Numbered from the stretch's first letter, positions 7,674 to 14,673 are shown. The stretch: DNA of 14,818 nt from JBNKFQ01 sp050289385 (GCA_050289385.1 JBNKFQ010000260.1:1-14818); one strand, 5' to 3'. Program-made: numbers and translations. Notes: generated by a model from the sequence alone, not told the origin.

Positions 7674-8741
7674 ATGTTACATCAATTCATCAAGGGCCGT
7701 GGCGCCACACACAACCCGGCAAACCGCTTTGCACCTGCCACAAGTGTAGCTGTGGATGACGGCTGGCACAGTGAAGATCACCCGATTTCACCCAAAACAC
7801 AGCTGTTTGTTAACAAGGCAAAAACCATCATTACCCGCAATCAGTCTCCGGATGTGCCCTTTGAGCAATCCGTTAACCCTTATATTGGCTGTGAGCATGG
7901 TTGTATCTATTGCTACGCTCGCCCAACCCACGCCTGGCACGATTTGTCCCCGGGGCTGGATTTTGAGACCAAAATTCTATACAAGCCCAATGCCGCCAGG
8001 TTGCTGGAAAAAGAGCTGTCGAAGCCGGGTTACCATCCCAGTCCAATTACTCTGGGTGCCAATACCGACCCTTATCAGCCTGTGGAAAAAAAGCTGGGTG
8101 TTACGCGCGAAATTCTCAAGGTATTGCAAAAATACCGCCATCCGGTGCACATCATCACCAAGAGCCACCTGATTGTTAAGGACCTGGACATTCTTGAAGA
8201 GATGGCCAGAGACCGGCTGTGCTCTGTGATGATTAGTGTTACAACCCTGAGTGACGACCTGAAACGGATAATGGAACCCAGAACGTCATCTCCCGCCGTT
8301 CGCCTGAAAACCATTGCCAGGCTAAAAGAGTGCGGTATTCCGGTAGGTGTGCTGGTAGCGCCCGTTATTCCAATGATTAACGACAGCGAAATCGAAAATA
8401 TTCTAACCGAGATCAAGGCGGCAGGGGCAATAACCGCAGGTTATGTCTTTTTACGCCTGCCACACGAAGTCAAACCCCTGTTTTACGACTGGCTGGAACA
8501 GCACTTTCCACAACGGGCAAAAAGAGTGATCAGCCTGATAAGGGCCAGTCGAAACGGAAAGGATTACCAGGCCAATTTTGGTGACCGCATGAGCGGTAGC
8601 GGTGAATACGCCAACATGATTGGCCAGCGGTTCAGGATCGCCTGCAAAAAACTTGGCCTCAACAGAACCGGTTTGTCGGTGCTGGATACAACACGCTTCA
8701 GGGTTCCCAAAGCTCAGGAGCCTCAGTTGACCTTATTATAG
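7674..8741 (+). CDS. PA0069 family radical SAM protein
   Basis: 355 residues. The radical-SAM cluster motif CEHGCIYCYARP (C73, C77, C80; CxxxCxxC) binds the [4Fe-4S] cluster that cleaves S-adenosylmethionine. The following Y-R-PTHAW segment, the GANTDPYQPVE block and ITKSHL strand are characteristic of the PA0069/SplB-like family, relatives of spore photoproduct lyase with no established reaction. ATG at 7674 is selected over an in-frame TTG at 7656, because AGGA lies 7 nt upstream. An N-terminal KGRGATHNPANRF motif is typical of this family. It stands alone behind a LexA box, which suggests a DNA-damage-linked role; a nucleic-acid substrate is inference. Stop TAG at 8739-8741 abuts a tandem repeat. 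Confidence 0.9.
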   Translation: MLHQFIKGRGATHNPANRFAPATSVAVDDGWHSEDHPISPKTQLFVNKAKTIITRNQSPDVPFEQSVNPYIGCEHGCIYCYARPTHAWHDLSPGLDFETKILYKPNAARLLEKELSKPGYHPSPITLGANTDPYQPVEKKLGVTREILKVLQKYRHPVHIITKSHLIVKDLDILEEMARDRLCSVMISVTTLSDDLKRIMEPRTSSPAVRLKTIARLKECGIPVGVLVAPVIPMINDSEIENILTEIKAAGAITAGYVFLRLPHEVKPLFYDWLEQHFPQRAKRVISLIRASRNGKDYQANFGDRMSGSGEYANMIGQRFRIACKKLGLNRTGLSVLDTTRFRVPKAQEPQLTLL

Positions 8742-8745
8742 ATAT

Positions 8746-8790
8746 TAAAGTTATAGAGACTAAAGTTATAGAGACTAAAGTTATAGCGAC
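8746..8790. repeat. 15-bp tandem repeat, three copies
   Basis: TAAAGTTATAGAGAC occurs at 8746-8760 and 8761-8775, then with one change (A to C at base 12) at 8776-8790. A degenerate 10-base partial copy precedes it at 8736-8745, overlapping the radical SAM stop codon. This looks like slippage-type duplication; no function is visible. Confidence 0.9.
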
Positions 8791-8906
8791 TACATTTTGC
8801 AAGCCCCCGTTGATTGTCAGCAACGTCGAAGTTGAAGGGAATCTGGTTTTGTACAAGGACGTACATTTTTTATTGAATAAATTTTATCGAATAAACTTTT
8901 CAATCC

Positions 8907-8972
8907 AGAGGAAAAGGAAAAAGGAAAAAGGAAAAAAGAAAAAGGAGAAAGGAGAAAGGAGAAAGGAAAAAA
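8907..8972. repeat. 66-nt homopurine tract of GGARAAA heptads
   Basis: Every base from 8907 to 8972 on the plus strand is A or G. The tract resolves into about nine units of roughly 7 bp: early units GGAAAAA, middle units GGAGAAA (three perfect copies), and a final GGAAAAA. Such tracts can slip and can form triplex (H-DNA) structures. No gene start lies close downstream. Confidence 0.9.
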
Positions 8973-8980
8973 TAATTTAA

Positions 8981-9332
8981 AGGGCACAATCGGGTGGGCC
9001 TGTTTGGGTGCATAGTCACAGGGACGCTGACATAAAGCCTGGAGGACATGGCAAATTGCGCAGATTACTGGCGAAAAACGGCGGTAATGATTTATAACAC
9101 GAATTAACGCAAAAGATTAGCGACAAACCGCAGGCACGGTTATTGAGCTGAATTTAACGTTATGTTGTAAAGCGCAGCAGTTTTGCAGCTCCTCAATCAG
9201 AGGCCCCTGTTTTAACAGCACGTCTGACGGCATGGTGTTATTGGCTTTCCAGGTCACGATTTATGGATAGCCTATTCTGCCGTTTGCCTTGCACAGGGTG
9301 TAACTCAAGCAGGCCCACCCGGTTTTGTCCCT
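8981..9332. repeat. Possible small element with imperfect terminal inverted repeats
   Basis: CGGGTGGGCCTG (8991-9002) is repeated inverted as CAGGCCCACCCG (9310-9321), 12 of 12. The match extends outward to AGGG/CCCT (8981 and 9332) and inward, at about 21 of 25 over the core. The ~350-bp interior has no credible gene but has hairpins: ATTACTGGCG-A5-CGGCGGTAAT (9064-9088, 8 of 10 paired) and ATTGAG/CTCAAT (9142-9147 with 9192-9197). No target-site duplication is obvious. It may be a MITE-like element, a structured RNA or chance. Confidence 0.4.
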
Positions 9333-9358
9333 GCTCAGGAAAATCTTTTCAGAACGTT

Positions 9359-9422
9359 GTCATTCAGCGGCGCGGGTCAAGCCGCGCAATGACGGGGCGA
9401 AGCCTTCGGTACAAGGCCCCGT
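9359..9422. repeat. Two adjacent palindromes at the hisA 3' end
   Basis: GTCATTCAGCGGC (9359-9371) pairs with GCCGCGCAATGAC (9381-9393), 11 of 13. ACGGGGC (9392-9398) pairs perfectly with GCCCCGT (9416-9422), 8 bp after the hisA stop on the minus strand. They may terminate or stabilise the his transcript, although no T-run follows. REP-like dispersed repeats are the alternative. Confidence 0.5.
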
Positions 9423-9430
9423 AAAGTATA

Positions 9431-10162
9431 TTACGGTTGATCGCAATACACCTGAGCTTCCTCTACATCCAGGGTACCTTCATAAATTGCACGGCCGGTT
9501 ATTGCGCCCATTATGCCTTTGCTGGCAACCGATTTTAGCGCTTTAATATCGTCCATATCAGTAATGCCGCCAGACGCAATAACCGGAATATTGGAAGCCT
9601 GCGCCATGGCAACCGTGGCTTGCACATTGACACCTTGCATCATGCCGTCGCGGTTAATATCGGTATAAACGATAGCCGACACGCCATCGGCCGCAAACTG
9701 TTTGGCCAGCTCAGTGGCTTTTACTTCGCTTACCTGTGCCCAACCATCAGTTGCCACCAGACCGTCTTTTGCATCAATACCGACGATAATATGGCCGGCA
9801 AATTCCCTGCACATTTCGGTGACAAACTGTGGTTCTTTTACCGCCTTTGTGCCAACAATAACGGAGCTAACACCGGCATCAATATAAGCCTGAATAATAT
9901 CGGCGTTACGAATACCACCACCAATTTGAATTGGTAATTTCGGAAACTCTCTGGCAATGGCTTTTACTACTTCACCGTTCACCGGCTCACCCGCAAACGC
10001 GCCATTCAGATCTACCAGATGCAAGCGACGGCAACCGGCATCGACCCATCGACGAGCCATCTCCACCGGGCTGGACGAAAATACCGTGGAATCATCCATA
10101 CGCCCCTGACGCAAGCGAACACATTCACCATCTTTCAGGTCAATAGCGGGAATAATTAACAA
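9431..10162 (-). CDS. hisA: Phosphoribosylformimino-5-aminoimidazole carboxamide ribotide isomerase
   Basis: HisA opens the ribose ring of ProFAR to give PRFAR, the fourth step committed to histidine; cytosolic (beta-alpha)8 barrel. 243 residues, against about 245 in E. coli. The start is TTG at 10162: GAGGA lies 7 nt upstream and the product begins MLIIPAIDLKDGECVRLRQG, exactly as the family does. The open frame extends to 10288, but that part has no family similarity. Catalytic aspartates D8 (AIDLKDG) and D130 (IVGIDAKDG) are present, as are phosphate-binding loops IGGGIR (~80-85) and ASGGI (~196-200). It sits 390 bp downstream of hisH, unusually far. A weak promoter (TTGTGC, N18, AATAAT on the minus strand) lies within that gap. 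No hisF follows. Confidence 0.95.
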   Translation of the reverse strand: MLIIPAIDLKDGECVRLRQGRMDDSTVFSSSPVEMARRWVDAGCRRLHLVDLNGAFAGEPVNGEVVKAIAREFPKLPIQIGGGIRNADIIQAYIDAGVSSVIVGTKAVKEPQFVTEMCREFAGHIIVGIDAKDGLVATDGWAQVSEVKATELAKQFAADGVSAIVYTDINRDGMMQGVNVQATVAMAQASNIPVIASGGITDMDDIKALKSVASKGIMGAITGRAIYEGTLDVEEAQVYCDQP

Positions 10163-10552
10163 GATCTTTTCCTCTTCAAAAAGCTGGACCGCAGTCAAAC
10201 AGCAATATTTTGTCGTACCAATAAAAATTATTCTGAAATCTGTTATTCCTGCACAAACACATTTTTGCCGAAAAAAACAGGCCTTCATTTAATCAACACT
10301 CGGCAATAATTCCTGGTAGAGCAACTATTGGCAGCAAGAGAGACTTAACTGCCCAAGGCCTACGGCACTTTCTTTTGGTTACTTTACGTTCCCACCTGTT
10401 AAAGAGTGCCGGTAAAGACCAAGTCGCTTTGCGACTTGAGCCGCCGCTGGCGGACCCGCAGGGCGGGAGCTTGCGACCGTAAAAATGACTCGCCCGGTGG
10501 CACGCCACATACATCCGCCACAGGCGACCCGCCAGACTTCAGGAGCGAAAAC
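10163..10552. other. 390-bp hisH-hisA gap with serial hairpins
   Basis: I see no gene here. The hisA-proximal part (10163-10300) is AT-rich leader. The rest holds CGGCACT/AGTGCCG (10363-10369 with 10405-10411), CAAGTCGC-TTT-GCGACTTG (10420-10438), CCGCC-GCT-GGCGG (10441-10453) and CCCGC-AGG-GCGGG (10455-10467). The base composition shifts to GC-rich across 10435-10550. This resembles inserted palindromic repeats splitting an operon whose members usually abut. Confidence 0.6.
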
Positions 10553-11203
10553 TTACCGCCCATCCCAATTCACAAAGTTTTTCAGCAACTGCAAACCGGC
10601 CGTGTGGCTTTTTTCCGGGTGAAACTGCACAGCAACCAAATTGGTGTCGGCCAGAACAGCAGCCAATCGCACGCCGTAATCGGTTACGCCAATAGTATTC
10701 GGATGGTCAGCATCGAGATAGTAACTGTGCACAAAATAAAATCTGGCGTCTTGCTCGATACCCTGCCACACCGGGTGGTCTACTGACTGGTGCACATTAT
10801 TCCAACCCATATGCGGCACCTTCAAACGCTCACCGTCAGCATCTTTCAGATTATCGCCAAAATATCGCACTGTACCCGGCAAAGCGCCTATACAATCAAT
10901 CCCGTTATTTTCATCGCTTGATTCGAACAGGGCTTGCATACCCACACAAATGGCCAATACCGGTTTTTCCTGTATTGCTTTTTTCACCGCCTGATCAAAA
11001 CGATGTTCAATAATACCGGCCATGCAATCGCGAATAGCACCCACACCGGGGAACACAACACGGTCCGCATCTTCCACATCGTCAGCCGACGTGGTGATAT
11101 CTACCTTTGCCCCGGGTGCGACATGTTCAATCGCTTTAGCGACGGAGTGAAGATTGCCCATGCCATAGTCCAGCACGACAATACGAGTACGAAAATCAGT
11201 CAT
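10553..11203 (-). CDS. hisH: Imidazole glycerol phosphate synthase glutaminase subunit
   Basis: HisH hydrolyses glutamine and passes ammonia to HisF, which makes IGP and AICAR. 216 residues, a class I glutamine amidotransferase. The nucleophile is C86 in AICVGMQAL, and H195 and E197 in QFHPEKS complete the triad. The oxyanion-loop PGVGA motif (52-56) and the N-terminal DYGMGNLHSV are typical. The ATG at 11203 has only a weak AGAGA ribosome site. It lies 34 bp after hisB and is likely co-transcribed. Its obligate partner HisF is not encoded in this window. Confidence 0.95.
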   Translation of the reverse strand: MTDFRTRIVVLDYGMGNLHSVAKAIEHVAPGAKVDITTSADDVEDADRVVFPGVGAIRDCMAGIIEHRFDQAVKKAIQEKPVLAICVGMQALFESSDENNGIDCIGALPGTVRYFGDNLKDADGERLKVPHMGWNNVHQSVDHPVWQGIEQDARFYFVHSYYLDADHPNTIGVTDYGVRLAAVLADTNLVAVQFHPEKSHTAGLQLLKNFVNWDGR

Positions 11204-11237
11204 ATCAATTCTCTGAAAGCTGAAGTGTATCTGCTTC

Positions 11238-11831
11238 TTACAGGGAGCCTTTGGTAGAGGGCGTAACGCCCGCCATTCTGTCGTCCGGAGTCAGCGCCAT
11301 GCGCAGTGCGCGACCAAACGCCTTGAAAATAGTCTCCACCTGGTGATGGGCATTCTTGCCACGCAGATTGTCAACGTGCATGGTAACCGAGGCATGATTA
11401 ACAAAGCCCTGAAAAAACTCCCAGGTTAAATCCAGGTCAAAATCACCGGCTTGCCCGCGCGTAAATTCGACATCCGCAAACAGACCCGGGCGACCGGAAA
11501 AATCGACCACAACCCGTGACAGCGCCTCGTCCAGCGGCACATAGCTGTGGCCATAACGGGTAATACCCTTTTTATCACCAACCGCTTTACAGATTGCCTG
11601 ACCCAATGTAATACCAATATCTTCTACCGTGTGGTGGTCGTCGATGTGGGTATCTCCGCTGGCCTTGATGTCCAGATCAATCAAGCCATGACGAGCTATC
11701 TGGTCCAGCATATGGTCGAGAAACGGAACACCTGACTCAAGACTGGCCTTGCCGGTACCATCCAGGTTTACACTCACAGTGATTTGAGTTTCCAGCGTAT
11801 CGCGGCTGACGGTTGCCTTGCGTTTTGCCAT
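11238..11831 (-). CDS. hisB: Imidazoleglycerol-phosphate dehydratase
   Basis: Converts IGP to imidazole acetol phosphate using Mn2+. 197 residues, the usual monofunctional IGPD length; the histidinol-phosphatase domain of the enterobacterial fusion is absent. Metal-binding motifs are both present: HIDDHHTVED (62-71) and NAHHQVE (160-166), along with FLDHML (38-43). The ATG at 11831 gives MAKRKATVSRDT and has GGGGAT 5 nt upstream; the longer TTG start at 11852 has no ribosome site. It is the first gene of the hisBHA unit and follows a near-consensus promoter. This dedicated IGPD architecture is normal outside the enterobacteria. Confidence 0.95.
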   Translation of the reverse strand: MAKRKATVSRDTLETQITVSVNLDGTGKASLESGVPFLDHMLDQIARHGLIDLDIKASGDTHIDDHHTVEDIGITLGQAICKAVGDKKGITRYGHSYVPLDEALSRVVVDFSGRPGLFADVEFTRGQAGDFDLDLTWEFFQGFVNHASVTMHVDNLRGKNAHHQVETIFKAFGRALRMALTPDDRMAGVTPSTKGSL

Positions 11832-11862
11832 GTTTATCCCCGAGGCAAGCAAAAAGGAGGCT

Positions 11863-11891
11863 ATTATAGTCTTCGGGTCGCACTGTGTAAA
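11863..11891 (-). promoter_or_regulatory. Sigma-70 promoter for hisB
   Basis: On the minus strand TTTACA (11891-11886), 17 bp, TATAAT (11868-11863). The -10 is perfect and the -35 differs by one base. It ends 31 bp before the hisB ATG. The -35 lies inside the 18-bp tandem repeat, so any protein binding that repeat would compete with RNA polymerase. Confidence 0.85.
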
Positions 11892-11916
11892 AAAATGTCA
11901 CTATGTAAAAAAATGT
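11881..11916. repeat. 18-bp tandem duplication over the hisB -35
   Basis: CACTGTGTAAAAAAATGT (11881-11898) is followed directly by CACTATGTAAAAAAATGT (11899-11916), one mismatch in 18. Each copy carries TGTAAA (TTTACA on the minus strand), so the -35 hexamer is present twice, 18 bp apart. Confidence 0.9.
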
Positions 11917-11935
11917 AAAGTGGGGTTACTTTACA
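11914..11935. promoter_or_regulatory. Dyad TGTAAAGT-N6-ACTTTACA, candidate operator
   Basis: Perfect 8-bp arms, 6-nt spacer (GGGGTT), between the divergent hisB and metal-uptake genes. It is 23 bp upstream of the hisB -35 and about 84 bp before the small-protein ATG. I do not recognise the regulator: it does not match the Zur or TyrR consensus. On the minus strand it is followed by a T7 run, so a weak AT-rich terminator is also possible. Confidence 0.55.
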
Positions 11936-12018
11936 GTTTTCATCTACCCTGCCCGGTTGTAACATGCCCATATTGACAATTATTTCAGGAACTGCAATCC
12001 GGTTCCGCCTACCCGGCT

Positions 12019-12396
12019 ATGAACAAACGACACTCTCACATATCGATTAACCGGCGCAATACTCCACCATTGCTGCACTGGTTACTGATAATGGTGCTCG
12101 GGCTCAGTTCAATTCTGTCTGCCGGGCATATTCACGAGTCGTCATCGGCAACTTGTCCTCAACACTTGTGCGGCGATGCGGCCGATTACGACGACGATGA
12201 CGGTGACAACAGTAATTCATTTACGCAATACTGCCCGGGTTGCCATCTGTTCAACCTCGGCCTTGCTGACCTGGAATATGCACAGATATCCGCTGTGGCT
12301 GATGTCCTTGTTAGCAACATCCCGGATTCCCAAACTGCACCGCGCGCACCGCCGCCGGGTCTGGCCCTCGCTCGCGCCCCACCCGCTCTTTCCTGA
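12019..12396 (+). CDS. Small exported His/Cys/Asp-rich protein, putative metal handling
   Basis: 125 residues; no confident family, though the layout and ARAPPA-like tail recall DUF2946-type proteins. An N-terminal hydrophobic segment (19-34) should direct export. After it come candidate metal ligands: H37 and H39 (GHIHE), C46, H49 and C51 (CPQHLC), an acidic run YDDDDGD (57-63), and C72, C75 and H76 (CPGCH). The tail is proline/alanine-rich. The ATG at 12019 has no good Shine-Dalgarno, and a later start would cut the export signal. It ends 70 bp before the ZnuD-like receptor in the same direction, so a shared role in metal capture is likely. Function is inferred from composition and context only. 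Confidence 0.68.
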   Translation: MNKRHSHISINRRNTPPLLHWLLIMVLGLSSILSAGHIHESSSATCPQHLCGDAADYDDDDGDNSNSFTQYCPGCHLFNLGLADLEYAQISAVADVLVSNIPDSQTAPRAPPPGLALARAPPALS

Positions 12397-12466
12397 AGCC
12401 TCACCCCAAAAAATCACTGCAGACTCGTGTCTGTATATCGCTATAACCTGTTTTTGGGAAAAAAAC

Positions 12467-14530
12467 ATGAAACGTACAATCTGTAGCATTGCTGCACTTT
12501 TGGCAGCTTCACCCTATACCTACTCCGATGCCTATTCCGAAAAGGAGCCTGACTCCGCCGCAATGCCGTTCGCCAAGAAAGGCAAAATAGAGGAAGTCAT
12601 CACCATTGGTTCCCCCATTCACAATGACGAAGACAAAATCATTCGAGGCATTTCCGTCCTCAGCGGCGACAAACTGAAAGAGAAATCCGCTGCAACCATC
12701 GGCGAAACCCTGAAAGGCGAGCTGGGGATCAGCGCTTCGTCCTTTGGTCCCGGTGTCGGCATACCGGTGATTCGTGGTCAAAGCGCCACCCGCGTCAAGG
12801 TAATGCAAGACAGCCTGGACACACTGGACGCTTCCGCCAGCAGCCCTGATCACGCGGCAGGCAGTGAACCGTTGCTGGCCGAGCGTATCGAAGTGTTACG
12901 TGGCCCCTCGACTCTGCGCTATGGCAACGGCGCCATCGGCGGTGTTGTCAATATCGTTGACAACCGCATTCCGGCCAGAATGCCCGAGCGCCTGGAGGGC
13001 GGCATGGAACTGCGCAACAGCGGTGTCAATAACGGCAATAACGCCGTGTTCAAACTCGACGGCGGCTCCGGGCAGTTTGCCTGGCACCTGGACGGACTCT
13101 ACCGCAGTACAAATAACCTCAATATCAAGGGGCCCGCCCTGCACGCTCACGAAGAAGACGTGCACGATGGTGAAGAAGAGGAAACCACCATAGGGTTTGT
13201 CGACAACACCAACTCTCGCACGCAAAGCGCCACTGCCGGTTTTTCCTGGGTTGGCGACGAGGGTTTTGTTGGCCTGAGCGTGAGCCGGTTGGCAAACAAC
13301 TATGGCATACCCCCCGGCGCCCACGAGCACCACGAAGACGGCGATAATGCTGTCGATGGCCTTGACGAACATGACGAAGAGACCGTTCGTATTGATCTGA
13401 AACAAACCCGATACGATCTTAAAGGGGAATTCGAAAACCCCATGGCCGGTTTTCAAAAGATCAGCTTTCGGGTTGGCCACAATGATTACGAGCACGTTGA
13501 ACTGGAAGGCGGCGAAACCGGCACCCGTTTTACCAACGACGCCTGGGAAAGCCGCGTGGAGCTGGTTCACAACCCCTTGAACGACTGGCAGGGAGCCCTG
13601 GGCCTTCAAATGTTGCAACGGGATTTCGCCGCAATTGGCGACGAGGCGTTCATTCCCGAATCAAACATTCGCAATTACGGCGCATTTGTGGTGGAAGACT
13701 GGGACAAGGGCGACTGGCACGTGGAGCTGGGCCTGCGCACAGAACGGCAGGATATTGAACCGGTTAACCAGTCTTCGGTTTCCCACAATACCTTCACCAG
13801 CTCCGGCTCCGTGCAGTGGCTGTTTGCTGAAGACCAGCACCTGAGTTTCAGCCTGACCAGAGCGGAAAGAGCGCCCAGCGTCGAAGAGCTGTTTTCCAAC
13901 GGCGCTCACCTCGCAACCAACCAGTTTATTGTCGGCGACTCGGGGCTTGATACCGAGAACAGCACCAACTACGAGCTGGGCTACCACTACCACAGTGACA
14001 CGTCGTTCAAGCTGTTTGTGTTTTATAACGATATTGGTGACTTTATCTTTGCGCAAAATTCTGGCATTGAGTTCGATGAACTGCCGCTGTTTGAATACCG
14101 CCAGCAAGACGCCACCTTTCAGGGCGTGGAAACCGAGCTGAGTGTGCCACTTAACGACCGCTTTAACCTGACGGTATTTGGCGATTGCGTGCGCGCCGAA
14201 TTCGTTAACGGCGGCGACGTACCAAGAATTACTCCGGTCCGTTACGGCTCGCAGCTTGAATATCGTGACAATGAGCTGAGTGCCAATCTGCGCTGGACCA
14301 GAGTGCAAGACCAGAATCATCCCGGCGAAGCCGAAGAAGCTACCGAAGGTTACGACCGCGTGGATGCCACCATCAGTTACCTGGTGAGCCGCGCTGACAC
14401 CAGCTATACCCTGTTTTTGCACGGCGGCAACCTGCTCAACCAGGAAATACGCAACGCCACCTCTTTTCTGCGTGAAGCCGCTCCGGAAGCGGGCCGCAAT
14501 ATAGAACTGGGGGTAAGGCTTACTTTCTGA
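12467..14530 (+). CDS. TonB-dependent outer-membrane receptor, ZnuD-like (zinc uptake)
   Basis: 687 residues. ATG at 12467 follows GGGA and starts a signal peptide (MKRTICSIAALLAASPYTYS); the frame is open upstream to 12176, but that part overlaps the small gene and lacks a leader. A TonB-box-like EEVITIGSP lies at ~43-51. The plug domain runs to about residue 170, with IRGQSATRVKVMQD and ERIEVLRGPSTLRYGNGAIGG. The barrel ends in RLTF with terminal Phe. Two His/acid-rich extracellular stretches stand out: HAHEEDVHDGEEEE (226-239) and HEHHEDGD (286-293) through DEHDEE. ZnuD of Neisseria has similar His-rich loops, and the IPPGAHEHH...RIDLKQTRYDLKGE arrangement fits this group. Zinc is the best guess; copper or another metal is not excluded. 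It precedes a strong terminator. Confidence 0.87.
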   Translation: MKRTICSIAALLAASPYTYSDAYSEKEPDSAAMPFAKKGKIEEVITIGSPIHNDEDKIIRGISVLSGDKLKEKSAATIGETLKGELGISASSFGPGVGIPVIRGQSATRVKVMQDSLDTLDASASSPDHAAGSEPLLAERIEVLRGPSTLRYGNGAIGGVVNIVDNRIPARMPERLEGGMELRNSGVNNGNNAVFKLDGGSGQFAWHLDGLYRSTNNLNIKGPALHAHEEDVHDGEEEETTIGFVDNTNSRTQSATAGFSWVGDEGFVGLSVSRLANNYGIPPGAHEHHEDGDNAVDGLDEHDEETVRIDLKQTRYDLKGEFENPMAGFQKISFRVGHNDYEHVELEGGETGTRFTNDAWESRVELVHNPLNDWQGALGLQMLQRDFAAIGDEAFIPESNIRNYGAFVVEDWDKGDWHVELGLRTERQDIEPVNQSSVSHNTFTSSGSVQWLFAEDQHLSFSLTRAERAPSVEELFSNGAHLATNQFIVGDSGLDTENSTNYELGYHYHSDTSFKLFVFYNDIGDFIFAQNSGIEFDELPLFEYRQQDATFQGVETELSVPLNDRFNLTVFGDCVRAEFVNGGDVPRITPVRYGSQLEYRDNELSANLRWTRVQDQNHPGEAEEATEGYDRVDATISYLVSRADTSYTLFLHGGNLLNQEIRNATSFLREAAPEAGRNIELGVRLTF

Positions 14531-14540
14531 GCCTGTTTTA

Positions 14541-14575
14541 TTTGGCCAGTCACGATTTGGCCAGTCACGACTGGC
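14541..14575. repeat. 15-bp perfect tandem duplication plus palindrome
   Basis: TTTGGCCAGTCACGA occurs at 14541-14555 and again at 14556-14570 with no mismatch. The second copy forms GCCAGTC-AC-GACTGGC (14560-14575) with the next bases. It lies between the receptor stop and its terminator, so it is in the transcribed 3' untranslated region. Confidence 0.9.
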
Positions 14576-14587
14576 ATAACTACATGA

Positions 14588-14620
14588 CCGCGCTGACTTG
14601 ATTGTCAGCGCGGTTTTTTT
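14588..14620 (+). terminator. Rho-independent terminator after the receptor gene
   Basis: CCGCGCTGAC (14588-14597), six-base loop, GTCAGCGCGG (14604-14613), then seven T (14614-14620). The perfect 10-bp GC-rich stem with a T-run is a textbook intrinsic terminator 58 bp past the receptor stop. Confidence 0.95.
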
Positions 14621-14673
14621 CTGTCATTGCAATTGGGTACACTCAACCCCTGGATCACTCGTGGGAGACTGGC

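Larger units (their letters stand above)
8742..9430. other. Gene-free, repeat-rich interval between radical SAM and hisA
   Basis: I see no convincing coding region on either strand in this 689-bp gap. It contains a 15-bp triplicate, an AT-rich stretch (8862-8900), a 66-nt purine run, a possible element of about 350 bp with imperfect inverted ends, and two palindromes next to the hisA stop. A small dyad TGTAC-N6-GTACA lies near 8850-8866. It occupies the place where hisF normally follows hisA. Confidence 0.65.

Noticed and set aside
8746..8972. CRISPR-like repeat array
   Set aside because: Copies are head-to-tail without spacers and are only 7 or 15 bp; no cas genes in the window.
9151..9168. 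ATTTAAC/GTTATGT resembling integron attC core sites
   Set aside because: The two cores abut instead of being separated by the usual tens of bases, GTTATGT does not fit GTTRRRY, and no integrase or cassette array is present.
9325..9546. 73-residue plus-strand frame
   Set aside because: It crosses palindromes and runs antisense into hisA; no domain and no ribosome site.
10163..10288. N-terminal extension of HisA from 10288
   Set aside because: The extra residues have no family similarity, and GAGGA sits 7 nt before the TTG at 10162 where the family sequence begins.
10293..10514. 73-residue minus-strand frame in the hisH-hisA gap
   Set aside because: It is formed across the hairpin array and has low-complexity basic residues; it looks repeat-derived, not a gene.
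11914..11935. TyrR box (TGTAAA-N6-TTTACA)
   Set aside because: The hexamers match but the spacer is 10 rather than 6, so the known site geometry is not met.
11940..12018. Zur box upstream of the metal-uptake genes
   Set aside because: I found no GTTATA-type palindrome of the known gammaproteobacterial Zur pattern; zinc control remains unproven.
12176..12466. N-terminal extension of the TonB receptor
   Set aside because: It overlaps the small exported gene in another frame, and a proper signal peptide begins at the ATG at 12467.
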